45,729 bases of DNA from Pseudomonadota bacterium (GTDB taxonomy: Bacteria; Desulfobacterota; Syntrophia; Syntrophales; UBA8958): the NCBI GenBank assembly GCA_030057915.1, contig JASGUC010000017.1:1-45729 (forward strand). Reading direction: 5' to 3'. Shown one piece after another: positions 1 to 8,191 of this stretch (position 1 is its first letter; each line of letters begins with the position of its first letter). The position numbers and the translations under genes were made by a program. The notes under the pieces are model-generated. The model was given only the letters and a program-made list of their open reading frames with translations. It did not search any database and had not been told where the DNA came from.

Positions 1-22
1 TCAGCCTGGCCACAGTCGTCTC

Positions 23-385
23 CTATTCCTTCCAATTGAGCAAGTATTCCCTGAGAGCGACGGCTTGATTGCATTCTTTGTCGCTTGCGGAATAGAGAAG
101 GGTGACCCGTCCTTTTGCCGCAAGGTCGCGGAGCCGCTTCACCATTTCTGGCTTTTCCCCAAGTTCGGAAAAATAGCGGCTCTTGAATTCCTCCCATCGG
201 GCTCGATCATGATTGAACCATTTCCGAAGCTCCGTGCCGGGCGCGACATCCTTCAGCCACAAATCGGCTTTCAACCCCGCCTTGGTCATACCCCGAGGCC
301 AAATTCTGTCCACCAGGACGCGCAGCCCATCTTCCTCTTCCATTGGGTCATATACGCGTTTCAACCGAATATCCATCTTTACCAT
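23..385 (-). CDS. DUF488 family protein (YeaO-like)
   Basis: A protein of about 120 residues of the DUF488 family, whose biochemical role is not established. The N-terminal block with [13 protein letters not shown] and [12 protein letters not shown], the central WFNHD.RW.EF segment and the C-terminal TLLYSASDKECNQAVAL block are the usual conserved parts. I chose the ATG at 385 because GAGG lies four bases upstream; a TTG at 397 and an ATG at 376 are alternatives. The gene is complete. A second, frameshifted copy of the same DNA lies in opposite orientation at about 10583-10916, including the 30 bases beyond the stop codon, so this gene belongs to a duplicated segment. Confidence 0.85.
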   Translation of the reverse strand: MVKMDIRLKRVYDPMEEEDGLRVLVDRIWPRGMTKAGLKADLWLKDVAPGTELRKWFNHDRARWEEFKSRYFSELGEKPEMVKRLRDLAAKGRVTLLYSASDKECNQAVALREYLLNWKE

Positions 386-392
386 AAGACCT

Positions 393-481
393 CGCAAGCC
401 TGCTTTCCCCGGGGATAACCGACGCGACCATCGGCAGGGATCGTCTCAAGGCCCGCAAGCCCGATTTCCCCGGGGATAACC
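393..481. repeat. Direct repeat pair, 28 bp
   Basis: Two near-identical 28-mers at 393-420 and 454-481 share CGCAAGCC and end in TTTCCCCGGGGATAACC, each with a TCCCCGGGGA palindrome. They lie 61 bp apart upstream of the DUF488 gene. A reading frame across them (348-530, minus) is only a translation of the repeat and is not called. Function unknown. Confidence 0.7.
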
Positions 482-537
482 CCATGCCTATGGCAGGCGG
501 GAACGAAAGGTGAAACACTCCTGACGGCATCCCATCA

Positions 538-622
538 CAAGGGGGGGGGATGAAAGCGAAGCCTAATGTTCAGAAAATGCGAGTTCCATCCCCCCCCTTG
601 GTCCTCCCCTCGCAGGGGAGGA
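538..622. repeat. Inverted repeat and hairpin, gene-free
   Basis: A poly-G/poly-C inverted repeat (arms 538-552 and 587-600, about 14 bp, 34-base loop) is followed by a second hairpin with arms CTCCCC and GGGGAG (about 604-622) and an A-run. It lies between the DUF488 gene and the 3' end of the flavodiiron gene, where it could end transcription or form part of a dispersed element. No gene is seen between 386 and 690. Confidence 0.5.
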
Positions 623-690
623 AAAATGATTAGTGAATGAAGACAAACACATAGGATCACATTTTCACATGAACGCCTCCATGAGGTTCA

Positions 691-1869
691 TCAGTGGAAA
701 CCGCTTTCCCTGTGCTTCTCCGCAATCGCCTCGGCCAGGTTATCCAGGGCGTTATAATCGGCCTCCGAGGGAAGCCCTTTGCACAAGATGGGCGTCAGCA
801 CCTCGACCTTCAGGTTGGGAATCATTCCCGCCAGTGTTTCCACGGTCTTTCCTCCCCATCCGTAGGAGCCGATGATGGATAGGTACTTGGCTTTGGGCCG
901 TAAGGCGTTGGCCAGCAGCGTTGCATAGGCGGTCAGGGGATGCGGGCCCGCCAGAACGGTCGGCGCTCCCACGACAACGGTCCCGGCGTCAACCAGCGCC
1001 ATGGCGAGTTTTCCGATATCGACGACGGCCAGGTTGAACAGCTCGACGCGCACTCCCCGGCGCACCAGACCGGATGTCAGATGGTCAACCATCAGCCGGG
1101 TGCTGCCGTGCATGGAGACAAAAGGCAAAACGACCAAATTGTGGGGGGCGCCCAGTACCCAGTCCCGGTAAGCGTCCATGATCCAGGCCGGGCGGTCGTA
1201 GAGCTGGCCGTGGCTCGGGGCGATCATCTGAATGTCATACCCCGCGAGTTTCTCGATATTCTTTGCGATCACGGCGCGGAAGGGCATCATGATTTCGGCG
1301 AAGTAGCGCTTGGCCGCTTCATACACCCGCCCCTGGTCGGTCACGAAAAGGTCCGTGGTCGCGATGTGGGAGCCGAAGAAATCACAACTGAACAGGATGC
1401 GGTCCTCTTCGAGGTAGGTCGTCATGGTTTCCGGCCAGTGGACCCAGGGTGTGTGGATGAACTTCAGGGTCTTGTCGCCCAGGGACATGGTCTGGCCATC
1501 CTCCACGGTGATAAAGGCGCCTTCCGGAATTCTCAACAGGTCGATGAGCATCCCCTTGGCCCTGGGCGTCACGACGACCTTTGCCTCCGGAAACCGCTCC
1601 AGCACCCGGGGGATGGTCCCGGAATGGTCCTGCTCGGCATGATGGGAAACGATAAGGTCGATCTTTTCCACACCGTCCAGTTGCGCCATCAGCTCCTCGG
1701 CCAGGGGCGGATCGACCGTGTCCAGCAAGACGGTCTTTTCACTCCCCTGAATCAGGTAGGCGTTGTAGCTCGTTCCGTCCGGGAGCGGAATGAGCGAGTC
1801 GAAAAGGCGCCGGTCCCAATCCACGGCCCCCAGCCAATACACGTTTTCCTTAATTTTCCGTTTTTGCAT
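691..1869 (-). CDS. A-type flavodiiron protein (FprA family)
   Basis: A 392-residue cytoplasmic flavodiiron protein, a family that reduces O2 to water and/or NO to N2O in anaerobes. The N-terminal beta-lactamase-like domain carries diiron ligands: H77-x-E79-x-D81-H82, a His in the WVHWPET motif (about 144), an Asp in SCDFFG (about 163) and a His in APSHGQ (about 226). From about residue 250 a flavodoxin domain follows, with an FMN loop SMHGSTR. No fused rubredoxin is present, so electrons must come from a separate donor. The length matches two-domain class A proteins. The gene is monocistronic here, which fits a stand-alone oxidative or nitrosative stress defence. Whether it prefers O2 or NO cannot be read from the sequence. 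Confidence 0.93.
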   Translation of the reverse strand: MQKRKIKENVYWLGAVDWDRRLFDSLIPLPDGTSYNAYLIQGSEKTVLLDTVDPPLAEELMAQLDGVEKIDLIVSHHAEQDHSGTIPRVLERFPEAKVVVTPRAKGMLIDLLRIPEGAFITVEDGQTMSLGDKTLKFIHTPWVHWPETMTTYLEEDRILFSCDFFGSHIATTDLFVTDQGRVYEAAKRYFAEIMMPFRAVIAKNIEKLAGYDIQMIAPSHGQLYDRPAWIMDAYRDWVLGAPHNLVVLPFVSMHGSTRLMVDHLTSGLVRRGVRVELFNLAVVDIGKLAMALVDAGTVVVGAPTVLAGPHPLTAYATLLANALRPKAKYLSIIGSYGWGGKTVETLAGMIPNLKVEVLTPILCKGLPSEADYNALDNLAEAIAEKHRESGFH

Positions 1870-2032
1870 GAGATTTCCTCCTCTCGATTGAATATCCCAA
1901 TCTATAACCCCGCCTCATCATGGTCGCTATTCCGTTGTTGACCAGGGCCTTGACCGGGATGTTTTTGTCCACTTGTTGAAAAAACTGGCTGCCAGCTTTC
2001 GTCAGCGTGACGATATGGAGACGGAAACGGCG

Positions 2033-2047
2033 TTTTTCAAAGACCTC
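2033..2047 (-). repeat. Solo end of the GAGACCTTTGAAAA repeat family
   Basis: TTTTTCAAAGACCTC matches the right end of the dispersed inverted-repeat family described further right in the window, here without a recognisable partner arm. A left-type end (GAGACCTTTTGAAAAA) occurs separately at about 2219. The pair may be debris of one old element. The 780-bp gap 1870-2650 otherwise holds two tiny ORFs and an inverted-repeat element. Confidence 0.5.
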
Positions 2048-2053
2048 ATGCCC

Positions 2054-2153
2054 TCAATCGTCCGGCCCCCGATGCGAGGTGGCGTCTTCGTCAACCCAGT
2101 CCTCCTCGGTGTAGGACATGCCTTTACGCCCCGCTTGCCGTTGAACGAAACAT
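2054..2153 (-). other. Two tiny overlapping-style ORFs, second with a shared DWVDEDAT motif
   Basis: After an AAAGGAG ribosome-binding site, a 9-codon ORF (2124-2153, starting MFRSTASGA) ends in TAA. Four bases later an ATG opens a 21-residue ORF (2054-2119) that contains DWVDEDATSHRG and ends in PDD. The same C-terminal motif recurs at 4422-4490 as DWVDEDATFHRG. No family is recognised. The strong ribosome-binding site favours translation, but these may also be remnants of a larger gene. Confidence 0.3.
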
Positions 2154-2341
2154 GATCCGAACTCCTTTCCCTTGTCAAGACAAATAATATGCAGCGCCAA
2201 GGCGCGCCTCGGCTCCTACTTCGAGACCTTTTGAAAAACCGGGCCTTCCTGCCGCCCTGACAAGGGCCGGACGACCGTTTGTAATTTCGACCAAAGGGAG
2301 AAACCCTTCCTGCCGCCCCGGCTAGGGCCAAACTCCAGAAC

Positions 2342-2567
2342 GTTTTGAACCCAAATTTTCCATCAGGAGGTTACCGCCCTCTCTAGGCGGCGCCGCAGAT
2401 GGCGGCCGCAAGGATTTCCGGATGCTGCCCCAAGGAAACCATCAGGAATTCTTCATCGCTCTCATTATGTCGTCTTCGCCATACGACCCGTTGGCCCCTG
2501 ACCCAGGGGCATCGCGCCATGAATCATGGACCCCTGAACCTTCCAATGGAAAATTTGGGTTGAAAAC
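2342..2567. repeat. 226-bp element with 22-bp terminal inverted repeats
   Basis: The ends GTTTTGAACCCAAATTTTCC(AT) at 2342-2363 and the complementary arm at 2546-2567 match at 21 of 22 positions. The 182 bases between them contain no convincing ORF. No target-site duplication is visible. It could be a non-autonomous mobile element. It also lies downstream of the methyltransferase gene. Confidence 0.55.
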
Positions 2568-2650
2568 AAGTTAATCCAGACTCCGCCGGCATGAAGACAG
2601 GGCGTCGGAAACGGCGTTGGATCATATTTTTCCCGGCAATCCTGGTTCCT

Positions 2651-3427
2651 TCACTCTACCCGTCGGGCCACAAAGAACTCATAGGCGTAGTATCCTGAGT
2701 GCCTCCTGTGCATCTCGGGCTCTCGTGCGAGTTGATCCAACACGGCCAGCGCTGCGTCGTCGGCTCCGTATTTGCCGCGCAGTTCCTCGATGCGTATCTC
2801 CATCGGCGTATAGAAGTCTTCCCACCAGGCCTCGTCCGGCAGGGTGAAGTGGCCGATGAGCGAAAAGCCGCTTTTTTCGATTGCCGTCAGGACATCCGGA
2901 ACCCGGCCCATGGTCGGATAGTCCGCCGCGAAGCTCGCTTTGACCTCGGGGGGAGGGTTGTCCGTGCGCCAGACCGCGTCGGTGAAGGCAAGGTAACCGC
3001 CGGGCCGCAGCAGTCGGCTGCAGACACGCAGGGCTTTTTCCATACCGATGTTGTAGAGCGCCCCTTCAGACCAGACGAGGTCAAAGCTCACGGGCGGCAG
3101 CCCTGGTTCGGCCATGTCGCCAACCATGGGCTTTATCCGCTCGGCCAGCCCTCGTGCCGCGACGGTTGCGCGCAGCCGATCGATGCTCGCGGCATGGCTG
3201 TCCAGGGCTGTGATGGATCCGGATGTGAATTCGGCAAGCTGGAGTGTCTGCCCGCCAACGCCGCAGCCGAGGTCCAACACCACAGGCGAAGGCGGCAGGT
3301 CGCCGCACAGGGCGAGCGCCTTGGCCGCGCAGTCGCGATTGCCTGGCCCCTGCCTGGGGAGGGACTCGAAGACTTCAAGGAATATCTCCCGGAAACGTGT
3401 CGTCGGCTCACTCATGTCGTGCCCCAT
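2651..3427 (-). CDS. Class I SAM-dependent methyltransferase
   Basis: A methyltransferase of about 258 residues with the SAM-binding motif LDLGCGVGGQT (about residues 51-61), an acidic residue ending the second strand (ITALDSHAASIDRL) and the FDLVWSEGALYNIG motif of the methyltransferase-11/25 families. The substrate is unknown. I chose the ATG at 3427 because GGAGGG lies nine bases upstream; a second ATG at 3415 is possible. The long upstream extension of the open frame is out of context because it overlaps the next gene. The start overlaps the 3' end of the ADP-ribosylglycohydrolase gene by 20 bases, so the two are translationally coupled. Confidence 0.85.
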   Translation of the reverse strand: MGHDMSEPTTRFREIFLEVFESLPRQGPGNRDCAAKALALCGDLPPSPVVLDLGCGVGGQTLQLAEFTSGSITALDSHAASIDRLRATVAARGLAERIKPMVGDMAEPGLPPVSFDLVWSEGALYNIGMEKALRVCSRLLRPGGYLAFTDAVWRTDNPPPEVKASFAADYPTMGRVPDVLTAIEKSGFSLIGHFTLPDEAWWEDFYTPMEIRIEELRGKYGADDAALAVLDQLAREPEMHRRHSGYYAYEFFVARRVE

Positions 3428-4421
3428 TGTCTGTATCCCTCCGATCGAAAAAAAGCAAACGCTCCGCCAGTTCCAATGCGTCCACGGGCCAAAAACACTC
3501 GGGCCGGGGATGATGCACCCTCGGCTCTCCCGCCGCGGGGCGGCAATTGAGCAGGGACTCGACCCATTGGCCGGGGACGACGTTCCGGCCGTGCAGAGCA
3601 CCGAGAAGTGCGCCACAGATGGCGGCGTTGGTGTCGGTGTCTCCCCCGCGCATGACCGTGTCCACCACGGCCTCCTCCAGATTCGGGGCATGCAGAAGCT
3701 GCCACAGGGCGTTGCGGAATGCCGTCAGGGCCCAGCCCTGCTGGCGGACATAATCGGCGGGAGGCGATTCGGCGGCGCCTCGGACCGCTTCCAGCAGGCT
3801 TCCATCCACCGTCATGTCCTCCGCCCAGGTCACGATCTGTTCGTACAGATCACGGCCTTCGCACCCTTGACGGATGGCACGGGCAATCGCCATCGTGAAC
3901 AATGCGTTGGCTTGCCGACAGACCGGGTGGGGATGGGTGATCGCCGCGTCCTGTCGTGCCCACTCGGCCACATGCTCCAAATCGTGGTTGGCGCCAAAGA
4001 TGCCCAACGGGCTGATTCTCATCAGCGCGCCGTTGGCCTGGCTGTCCGGATTGGGACGACCTCGCAGACCCCGGGCGACGGTCACGCCACAATCGAAGGG
4101 ACCGGATTCAAGCCAAAAGATGTACGCTTTTCTGGCCTCCTCGGGATCGTACCTTCCCAGATCCGCCAGCATGCGGGCCAGCGAAAGCGCCATTTCGGAA
4201 TCGTCGGTCGGCTGGCCAGCAATCGTGTTCCAAGCGCCTCCGTCGGCAAGTTCGCGGACGCCGTGCGGGTATTCCCGGCGGATGTCATCCGGAGCACGAA
4301 ACTCGACCAGGCCGCCAAGAGAGTCTCCGGCAAGCTGGCCGAGAAGGCAGCCCTGGGCTCGATCCAGCATCTCCGCGTCAGGTTTATTCCTCGTAGGTTC
4401 GCAAAAATCTCGCAAGTTCAT
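3408..4421 (-). CDS. ADP-ribosylglycohydrolase family protein
   Basis: A 337-residue protein of the ADP-ribosylglycohydrolase (DraG-like) family, which removes ADP-ribose from proteins or small molecules using a Mg pair. The N-terminal GCLLGQLAGDSLG block, the metal-binding TDDSEM motif and the C-terminal GGDTDTNAAICGALLGA motif are all present, so the enzyme should be active. No partner transferase (DraT) is seen. The start ATG follows a GGAGG that lies within the last codons of a short upstream frame (4422-4550), and the gene overlaps the downstream methyltransferase. The target is unknown. A link to nitrogenase regulation is not supported, because no nif genes occur nearby. Confidence 0.9.
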   Translation of the reverse strand: MNLRDFCEPTRNKPDAEMLDRAQGCLLGQLAGDSLGGLVEFRAPDDIRREYPHGVRELADGGAWNTIAGQPTDDSEMALSLARMLADLGRYDPEEARKAYIFWLESGPFDCGVTVARGLRGRPNPDSQANGALMRISPLGIFGANHDLEHVAEWARQDAAITHPHPVCRQANALFTMAIARAIRQGCEGRDLYEQIVTWAEDMTVDGSLLEAVRGAAESPPADYVRQQGWALTAFRNALWQLLHAPNLEEAVVDTVMRGGDTDTNAAICGALLGALHGRNVVPGQWVESLLNCRPAAGEPRVHHPRPECFWPVDALELAERLLFFDRRDTDNGARHE

Positions 4422-4604
4422 TTATCCTCCATCATCGCGCCCCCGGTGGAAGGTCGCGTCTTCGTCCACCCAATCCTTCTCGTCGCGAATCGGTGCGACG
4501 GCCCGTAAACAGGCGCCAACCGTGGAAACAATCGTGTCGCCGTCGCGCACGATACGCCTTGCCCGCGAAGGCGCATCTTCGCATATGTTGCGTTTTGTCC
4601 TTCT
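4422..4604 (-). pseudogene. Short frame resembling a type I restriction S-subunit fragment
   Basis: Reading the minus strand to the TAA at 4422 gives a frame with no normal start; GTG at 4550 is the only reasonable one and gives 42 residues. It reads RRIVRDGDTIVSTVGACLRA, then a tail with DWVDEDATFHRG. The first part resembles the GD-x-I-x-STVRP-x-xRA block of HsdS specificity subunits, from memory of that family. The tail matches the tiny ORF at 2054-2119. The end of this frame supplies the ribosome-binding site of the ADP-ribosylglycohydrolase gene. It is probably a decayed remnant, although a short coupled leader gene is possible. Confidence 0.35.
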
Positions 4605-4615
4605 TGGTTGTCCAT

Positions 4616-5701
4616 TCAGACGTCAGCAAGGATGATTCCGGAACCCTGGCTCCAGATAAGCCAGACTTCTTCATTAAGATCGTAAGGCATAGCCATGCCA
4701 TCCATGAACAGGTAGTTCAAGATGCGCACATCGAGAAGACGGGCGTCGGAAAGACGAATGGCATAGCGGGTGATGTCACCTAAAAAAAGGTTTTTCTCGA
4801 TAATGCCGGAGATGCCGTTTTCGTGAGACTTCGGTTCGAGAAGGCTGATCGTCATTTGTTCCGGACGGACGCCGTAACGCACCGGCATTCCCGGTGCAAA
4901 GGGATAGGCGCCGCGACGAAAGACACGAATGCCGCCGGCCAGTTCGATTTCGCAGCCCTCCCTTACCACCCTCGTGACCGTTCCGGCAAAGAAATTGATT
5001 TCTCCGACAAAATTGGCGGTAAAGTATGTAATGGGATGGTAGTAAATCTCGCTGGGACGGCCCAACTGGTCGATGCGTCCCTCATTGAGGATGGCGACGC
5101 GGTCCGCCATTTCGAAAGCCTCGTCCTGGTCATGGGTGACCATGATGGTGGTAACGTTCACTTGCCGGATGACATTCCGCACGGCCTGGCGGAGGTGAAT
5201 CCTGGTTTTTGCGTCCAGGGCGCCAAAGGGTTCGTCCAGGAGAAGAACCCGGGGATTGTATGCCAGGGATCGGGCCAGCGCCACCCGCTGTAATTGACCT
5301 CCGGAAAGCTGAGAGGCGTAGCGCTCTCCGAGGCCTTCCAAGCCCACCATCTCGAGAAGGCGTTGCCGCTGCCTTTGCCGTTCCTCGGGAGGTTTTTTTC
5401 TTATCTTCAACCCAAATTCCACGTTTTCCGCCACGGTCATGGAGGGGAAAATCGAGTAATTCTGAAAAACATAGCCAAAATTTCTCTCCCGCGGGCTGGA
5501 CCGGGTGATATCCGCGCCATCGAGAAGAACCCTCCCTTTATCGGGAGATATCAACCCCGCCACCATGCGCAGGACAGTACTCTTGCCGCTGCCGCTGGCC
5601 CCCAGAAGAACGAGCAGTTCTCCATCCTTTACCGTCAGAGACATATCCTTGACGACCTCGTTGTCGCCAAACCTTTTACTGATTCCTTCAATGCCGATCA
5701 T
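4616..5701 (-). CDS. ABC transporter ATP-binding protein, sulfate/molybdate type
   Basis: A 361-residue ATPase that powers the importer encoded just upstream. Walker A GASGSGKST (residues 34-42), the Q-loop (FQN, 80), signature LSGGQLQR (132-139), Walker B VLLLDEP (152-158) and the switch His (190) are intact. The C-terminal third looks like the TOBE regulatory domain typical of CysA/ModC/PotA proteins. The gene is third in the order binding protein, permease, ATPase. The family assignment supports an oxyanion (sulfate, thiosulfate, molybdate or tungstate), and the binding protein favours the sulfate group. Confidence 0.9.
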   Translation of the reverse strand: MIGIEGISKRFGDNEVVKDMSLTVKDGELLVLLGASGSGKSTVLRMVAGLISPDKGRVLLDGADITRSSPRERNFGYVFQNYSIFPSMTVAENVEFGLKIRKKPPEERQRQRQRLLEMVGLEGLGERYASQLSGGQLQRVALARSLAYNPRVLLLDEPFGALDAKTRIHLRQAVRNVIRQVNVTTIMVTHDQDEAFEMADRVAILNEGRIDQLGRPSEIYYHPITYFTANFVGEINFFAGTVTRVVREGCEIELAGGIRVFRRGAYPFAPGMPVRYGVRPEQMTISLLEPKSHENGISGIIEKNLFLGDITRYAIRLSDARLLDVRILNYLFMDGMAMPYDLNEEVWLIWSQGSGIILADV

Positions 5702-5739
5702 AGGGTCCGTTTATCCCCTCTAAAGAAAAAACAGTATTA

Positions 5740-6570
5740 TTATCGAGCCTTTTTGCTCTCCCGTTTTCTGTTCCAATAGAGGATCAGGGAAAAGAGAAAA
5801 AAGGAAATGACGGCCAGAATCGCGGCGACGGAGTTGGCAGCGGCGATATTGCCCCCCTCGAATTGAGAGAAGATGTAAAGGGGCGCCGTTTGCGTTTGCA
5901 GGCGCAGATTTCCCGAAACCATTACGGTGGCGCCGAATTCCCCCAGGCTGTGGGCAAAGGTGAGGAGAGCGCCGGTGATGATCCCGCCGCGCAAGGCGGG
6001 GAAGACCACATGGTAAAAGGTTTGCCGCCGGGAAGCGCCTATGGTGTATGCCGCTTCTTCGTATGTGACGGGAAGGTCGTCCAGGACCGGCTTGACGGCG
6101 CCCACCATATAGGGAAAAGTGACGAAGATGTGAGCCAGAAGAACGCCGAAGGCGGTAAACATGGGTTGAATGCCCAGGGGTTCCAGGAACTTTCCCAGGA
6201 TGCCGATGGGTCCCCAGAGCAGGAGGAGAGATGTGCCGACAACCACGTTAGGAATGGCCACGGGGAGGTTGAGGATGATACCCAGTTGTTCCCGCCCCGG
6301 GAAACGGGTCTTGCTTAATACATAGGCCGCGTAGGTTCCCAGGACGACATTGACCGCCGCCGTAGCGAAGGCGATAATCACGCTGAAACGGAGAGCAAAG
6401 AGGGCATCCCGGGTTGTTAGGGTCGCCATGAATGTTTTTGGGCCTTCCTGGAGGGCGTAGATGAAAACCGCCGCCAGGGGCAGGATCATCAGGGGCAGCA
6501 TCACTACCAACAGGAAACCCGCGGGGAGAAAGGACGTGACCTTCTGACCGGCCATGTCGTTGCTTTTCAT
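5740..6570 (-). CDS. ABC transporter permease, CysW/ModB type
   Basis: A membrane protein of about 276 residues with six or so hydrophobic segments and the EAA loop EEAAYTIGASRRQTFYHVVFP that contacts the ATPase. I chose the ATG at 6570 because it overlaps the stop of the binding-protein gene (ATGA, 6567-6570). Typical sulfate importers use two different permeases (CysT and CysW). Only one is present here, so it probably forms a homodimer, as ModB does. The upstream and downstream genes are its binding protein and ATPase. Confidence 0.9.
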   Translation of the reverse strand: MKSNDMAGQKVTSFLPAGFLLVVMLPLMILPLAAVFIYALQEGPKTFMATLTTRDALFALRFSVIIAFATAAVNVVLGTYAAYVLSKTRFPGREQLGIILNLPVAIPNVVVGTSLLLLWGPIGILGKFLEPLGIQPMFTAFGVLLAHIFVTFPYMVGAVKPVLDDLPVTYEEAAYTIGASRRQTFYHVVFPALRGGIITGALLTFAHSLGEFGATVMVSGNLRLQTQTAPLYIFSQFEGGNIAAANSVAAILAVISFFLFSLILYWNRKRESKKAR

Positions 6571-7631
6571 GATTTCAGCTCCTTGAGAACCTCGTCTTTC
6601 CATATCCTGTCGATGATGTTGCGTTTCGCCTCTCCCCAACCCCCGAAATCATCGATGAGAAAAGGATCGGTAATGACTCCGAATCTTGGATTGGCGCCGT
6701 TGAGCCGTTCTTTCACGCTGCGAAATCCGTCTTGCACGAAGAGCATCTGGGCCTCATCGCTCCAGAGGAAGTCCAGGAAGGCCTGGATCAGTTCCCGTTG
6801 ATGAGGTTTGATGTGCTTGTCGATGGGCGTGACGGTATGCTCGCTCAGGATCGTGCTCCGGGGATAAACCGCTTCCTGGGTTGAAACATGATCTTCGGTC
6901 GTGGCGATGATGTCCTGTTCATAGGTTATCAAGGCGTCGCCGAAGCCGTTTTCGAACTGAGTGCGAGCGGCCCGGCCGCTCCCCGCCTGGGAGACCACGT
7001 TGCGCCAGATGCCCAGCAGCAGGGCTTTGCCCTGTGCCTCCTTGGCCCCCGGTTTCCGCAAGGCGGCGCCATATTCAGCCATGATGGCCCAATTAGCGGC
7101 CCCCGAGACGAGGGGGTCGGGGTGGACGATCCGGACCCCTCTTTTGGCGAGATCGTCAAAATCACGGATCCCTTTAGGATTGCCGGGACGTACGAGAATG
7201 ATGAAAGGAGTGCGGTTCATCACGCCGCCATAGGGAAGTCGCTTCCATGACTCTGTCTTGAGGACTCCGCTCCGGTAGAGGCGTTGCATATCCAGTTCGG
7301 TTGACAGGATAGCCACTTCCGCCGGGACGCCCATAATCAACTGGTTGGTCATCGTTCCCGAACCACCGAAGGAACTGATAATCTCCAGATCCTCGCCGGT
7401 CCTTTCTTTCCACTTTTTTTGAAAGGCGGGGAAGATGCTTTTGGTAAGGGTTTTCTCTACAATGGCGAAGCCGTAGATGACCATCGTCCGGGATTGCCGG
7501 TTCTTTGCCAACGGCAGCCAGGGCCAGACAGTCCACAGCACAACGGCGAGACCGCCTGCGACAGCCGCCAAAAGCACGACCAACCGGCGCATCCTTTTTC
7601 CGGAAAAACAGCTAATATCTCGATCTTTCAT
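6567..7631 (-). CDS. Sulfate-type ABC transporter substrate-binding protein
   Basis: A periplasmic binding protein of about 354 residues of the Sbp/CysP family. An N-terminal hydrophobic segment (LVVLLAAVAGGLAVVLW) acts as signal or anchor. The conserved SSFGGSGTMTNQLIMG, VHPDPLVSGAANWA and QFENGFGDALITYEQD blocks are those of sulfate-binding proteins. The start is uncertain: ATG 7631 is my choice, and TTG 7655 and ATG 7592 are alternatives. The native ligand could be sulfate, thiosulfate or a related oxyanion. A leader of about 200 bases separates it from a likely extended -10 promoter. Confidence 0.88.
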   Translation of the reverse strand: MKDRDISCFSGKRMRRLVVLLAAVAGGLAVVLWTVWPWLPLAKNRQSRTMVIYGFAIVEKTLTKSIFPAFQKKWKERTGEDLEIISSFGGSGTMTNQLIMGVPAEVAILSTELDMQRLYRSGVLKTESWKRLPYGGVMNRTPFIILVRPGNPKGIRDFDDLAKRGVRIVHPDPLVSGAANWAIMAEYGAALRKPGAKEAQGKALLLGIWRNVVSQAGSGRAARTQFENGFGDALITYEQDIIATTEDHVSTQEAVYPRSTILSEHTVTPIDKHIKPHQRELIQAFLDFLWSDEAQMLFVQDGFRSVKERLNGANPRFGVITDPFLIDDFGGWGEAKRNIIDRIWKDEVLKELKS

Positions 7632-7875
7632 AATATTAACTGTTGATGACCTCAAATTCCGAAATCGGCTTCGCGGCGCATAGCATAATTACCACGGCAT
7701 TGATAAACACATGGAAAAGAAAAGTAACCGGCGTGTGAGCATGGCAAACTAACCCGACACTGTGCCCGATGCCGCGCCGCGCCGCCGTCAGACGCCCTGC
7801 GAGGATGTAAATGAAGATGATGATGTCAACTCCGGGGAAAATCTCCTCGGAGTCGCATTTCCTAGCGGGACTCAC

Positions 7876-7884
7876 TATTATAGC
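7876..7884 (-). promoter_or_regulatory. Extended -10 promoter for the sulfate-type transporter
   Basis: On the minus strand TGCTATAAT is a perfect extended -10 element, with a TTGACA only 12 bases upstream (too close to be its -35). It would start a transcript near 7869 with a leader of more than 200 bases. A 10-bp hairpin (arms 7829-7838 and 7844-7853, ACTCCGGGGA / TCCTCGGAGT) lies early in that leader. Confidence 0.45.
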
Positions 7885-7977
7885 ATGTACCTCATGTCAA
7901 CCGAATTGTGGGGCGGGACACGCGTAAGGTTCCCTGTCGAGCGGACAATTTATAAGGAGAGTTACCGGCGTTTTTTT

Positions 7978-8008
7978 TATTTTTCACGCGGCCTTGCCGG
8001 AAGGACAC
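7978..8008. repeat. 31-bp sequence repeated at 11366-11396
   Basis: The segment containing CACGCGGCCTTGCCGGAAGG occurs again at 11366-11396 with one mismatch and the same orientation. It is one of three fragments of this left region that reappear between 10.6 and 11.4 kb. No ORF is shared, and I see no gene between 7632 and 8191. Confidence 0.7.
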
Positions 8009-8130
8009 GTTATCAGATTGCGGGTGTGGCATGCGGCTGTTGCGCGCATCAGCCAATCGCTTTGATCTAAATATATTTTATGACGGCGTTGTTTCATGTT
8101 CGCCGTCGCCTTCCGCATCAGATTTTCTCC

Positions 8131-8158
8131 TTGACAGATAGAACGTCGGTTCTACATG
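8131..8158 (+). promoter_or_regulatory. Promoter with LexA-like GAAC-N4-GTTC palindrome
   Basis: TTGACA (8131-8136) and TACATG (8153-8158) are 16 bases apart. The spacer holds the palindrome TAGAACGTCGGTTCTA (8139-8154). This is the same architecture as the operator before the Y-family polymerase at 32702-32719. It faces the broken transposase frame at 8192. A LexA-type repressor binding the spacer would block RNA polymerase. The assignment rests on the match to the GAAC-N4-GTTC consensus known from Gram-positive LexA. Confidence 0.6.
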
Positions 8159-8191
8159 ATGGCGGCATGATGTGCTCGAAGGAGAGAGATC

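Noticed and set aside
940..1941. Long plus-strand frame opposite the flavodiiron gene
   Set aside because: It is a shadow of the G+C-rich real gene, without ribosome-binding site or motifs.
3428..3691. N-terminal extension of the methyltransferase frame
   Set aside because: It overlaps the ADP-ribosylglycohydrolase gene in another frame and shows no family similarity.
7656..7870. Molybdenum-cofactor riboswitch in the transporter leader
   Set aside because: I could not find the conserved stem and loop pattern; only a simple 10-bp hairpin is visible.
7636..7875. 79-residue minus-strand frame before the sulfate-type transporter
   Set aside because: GTG start without ribosome-binding site and no family; more likely untranslated leader.
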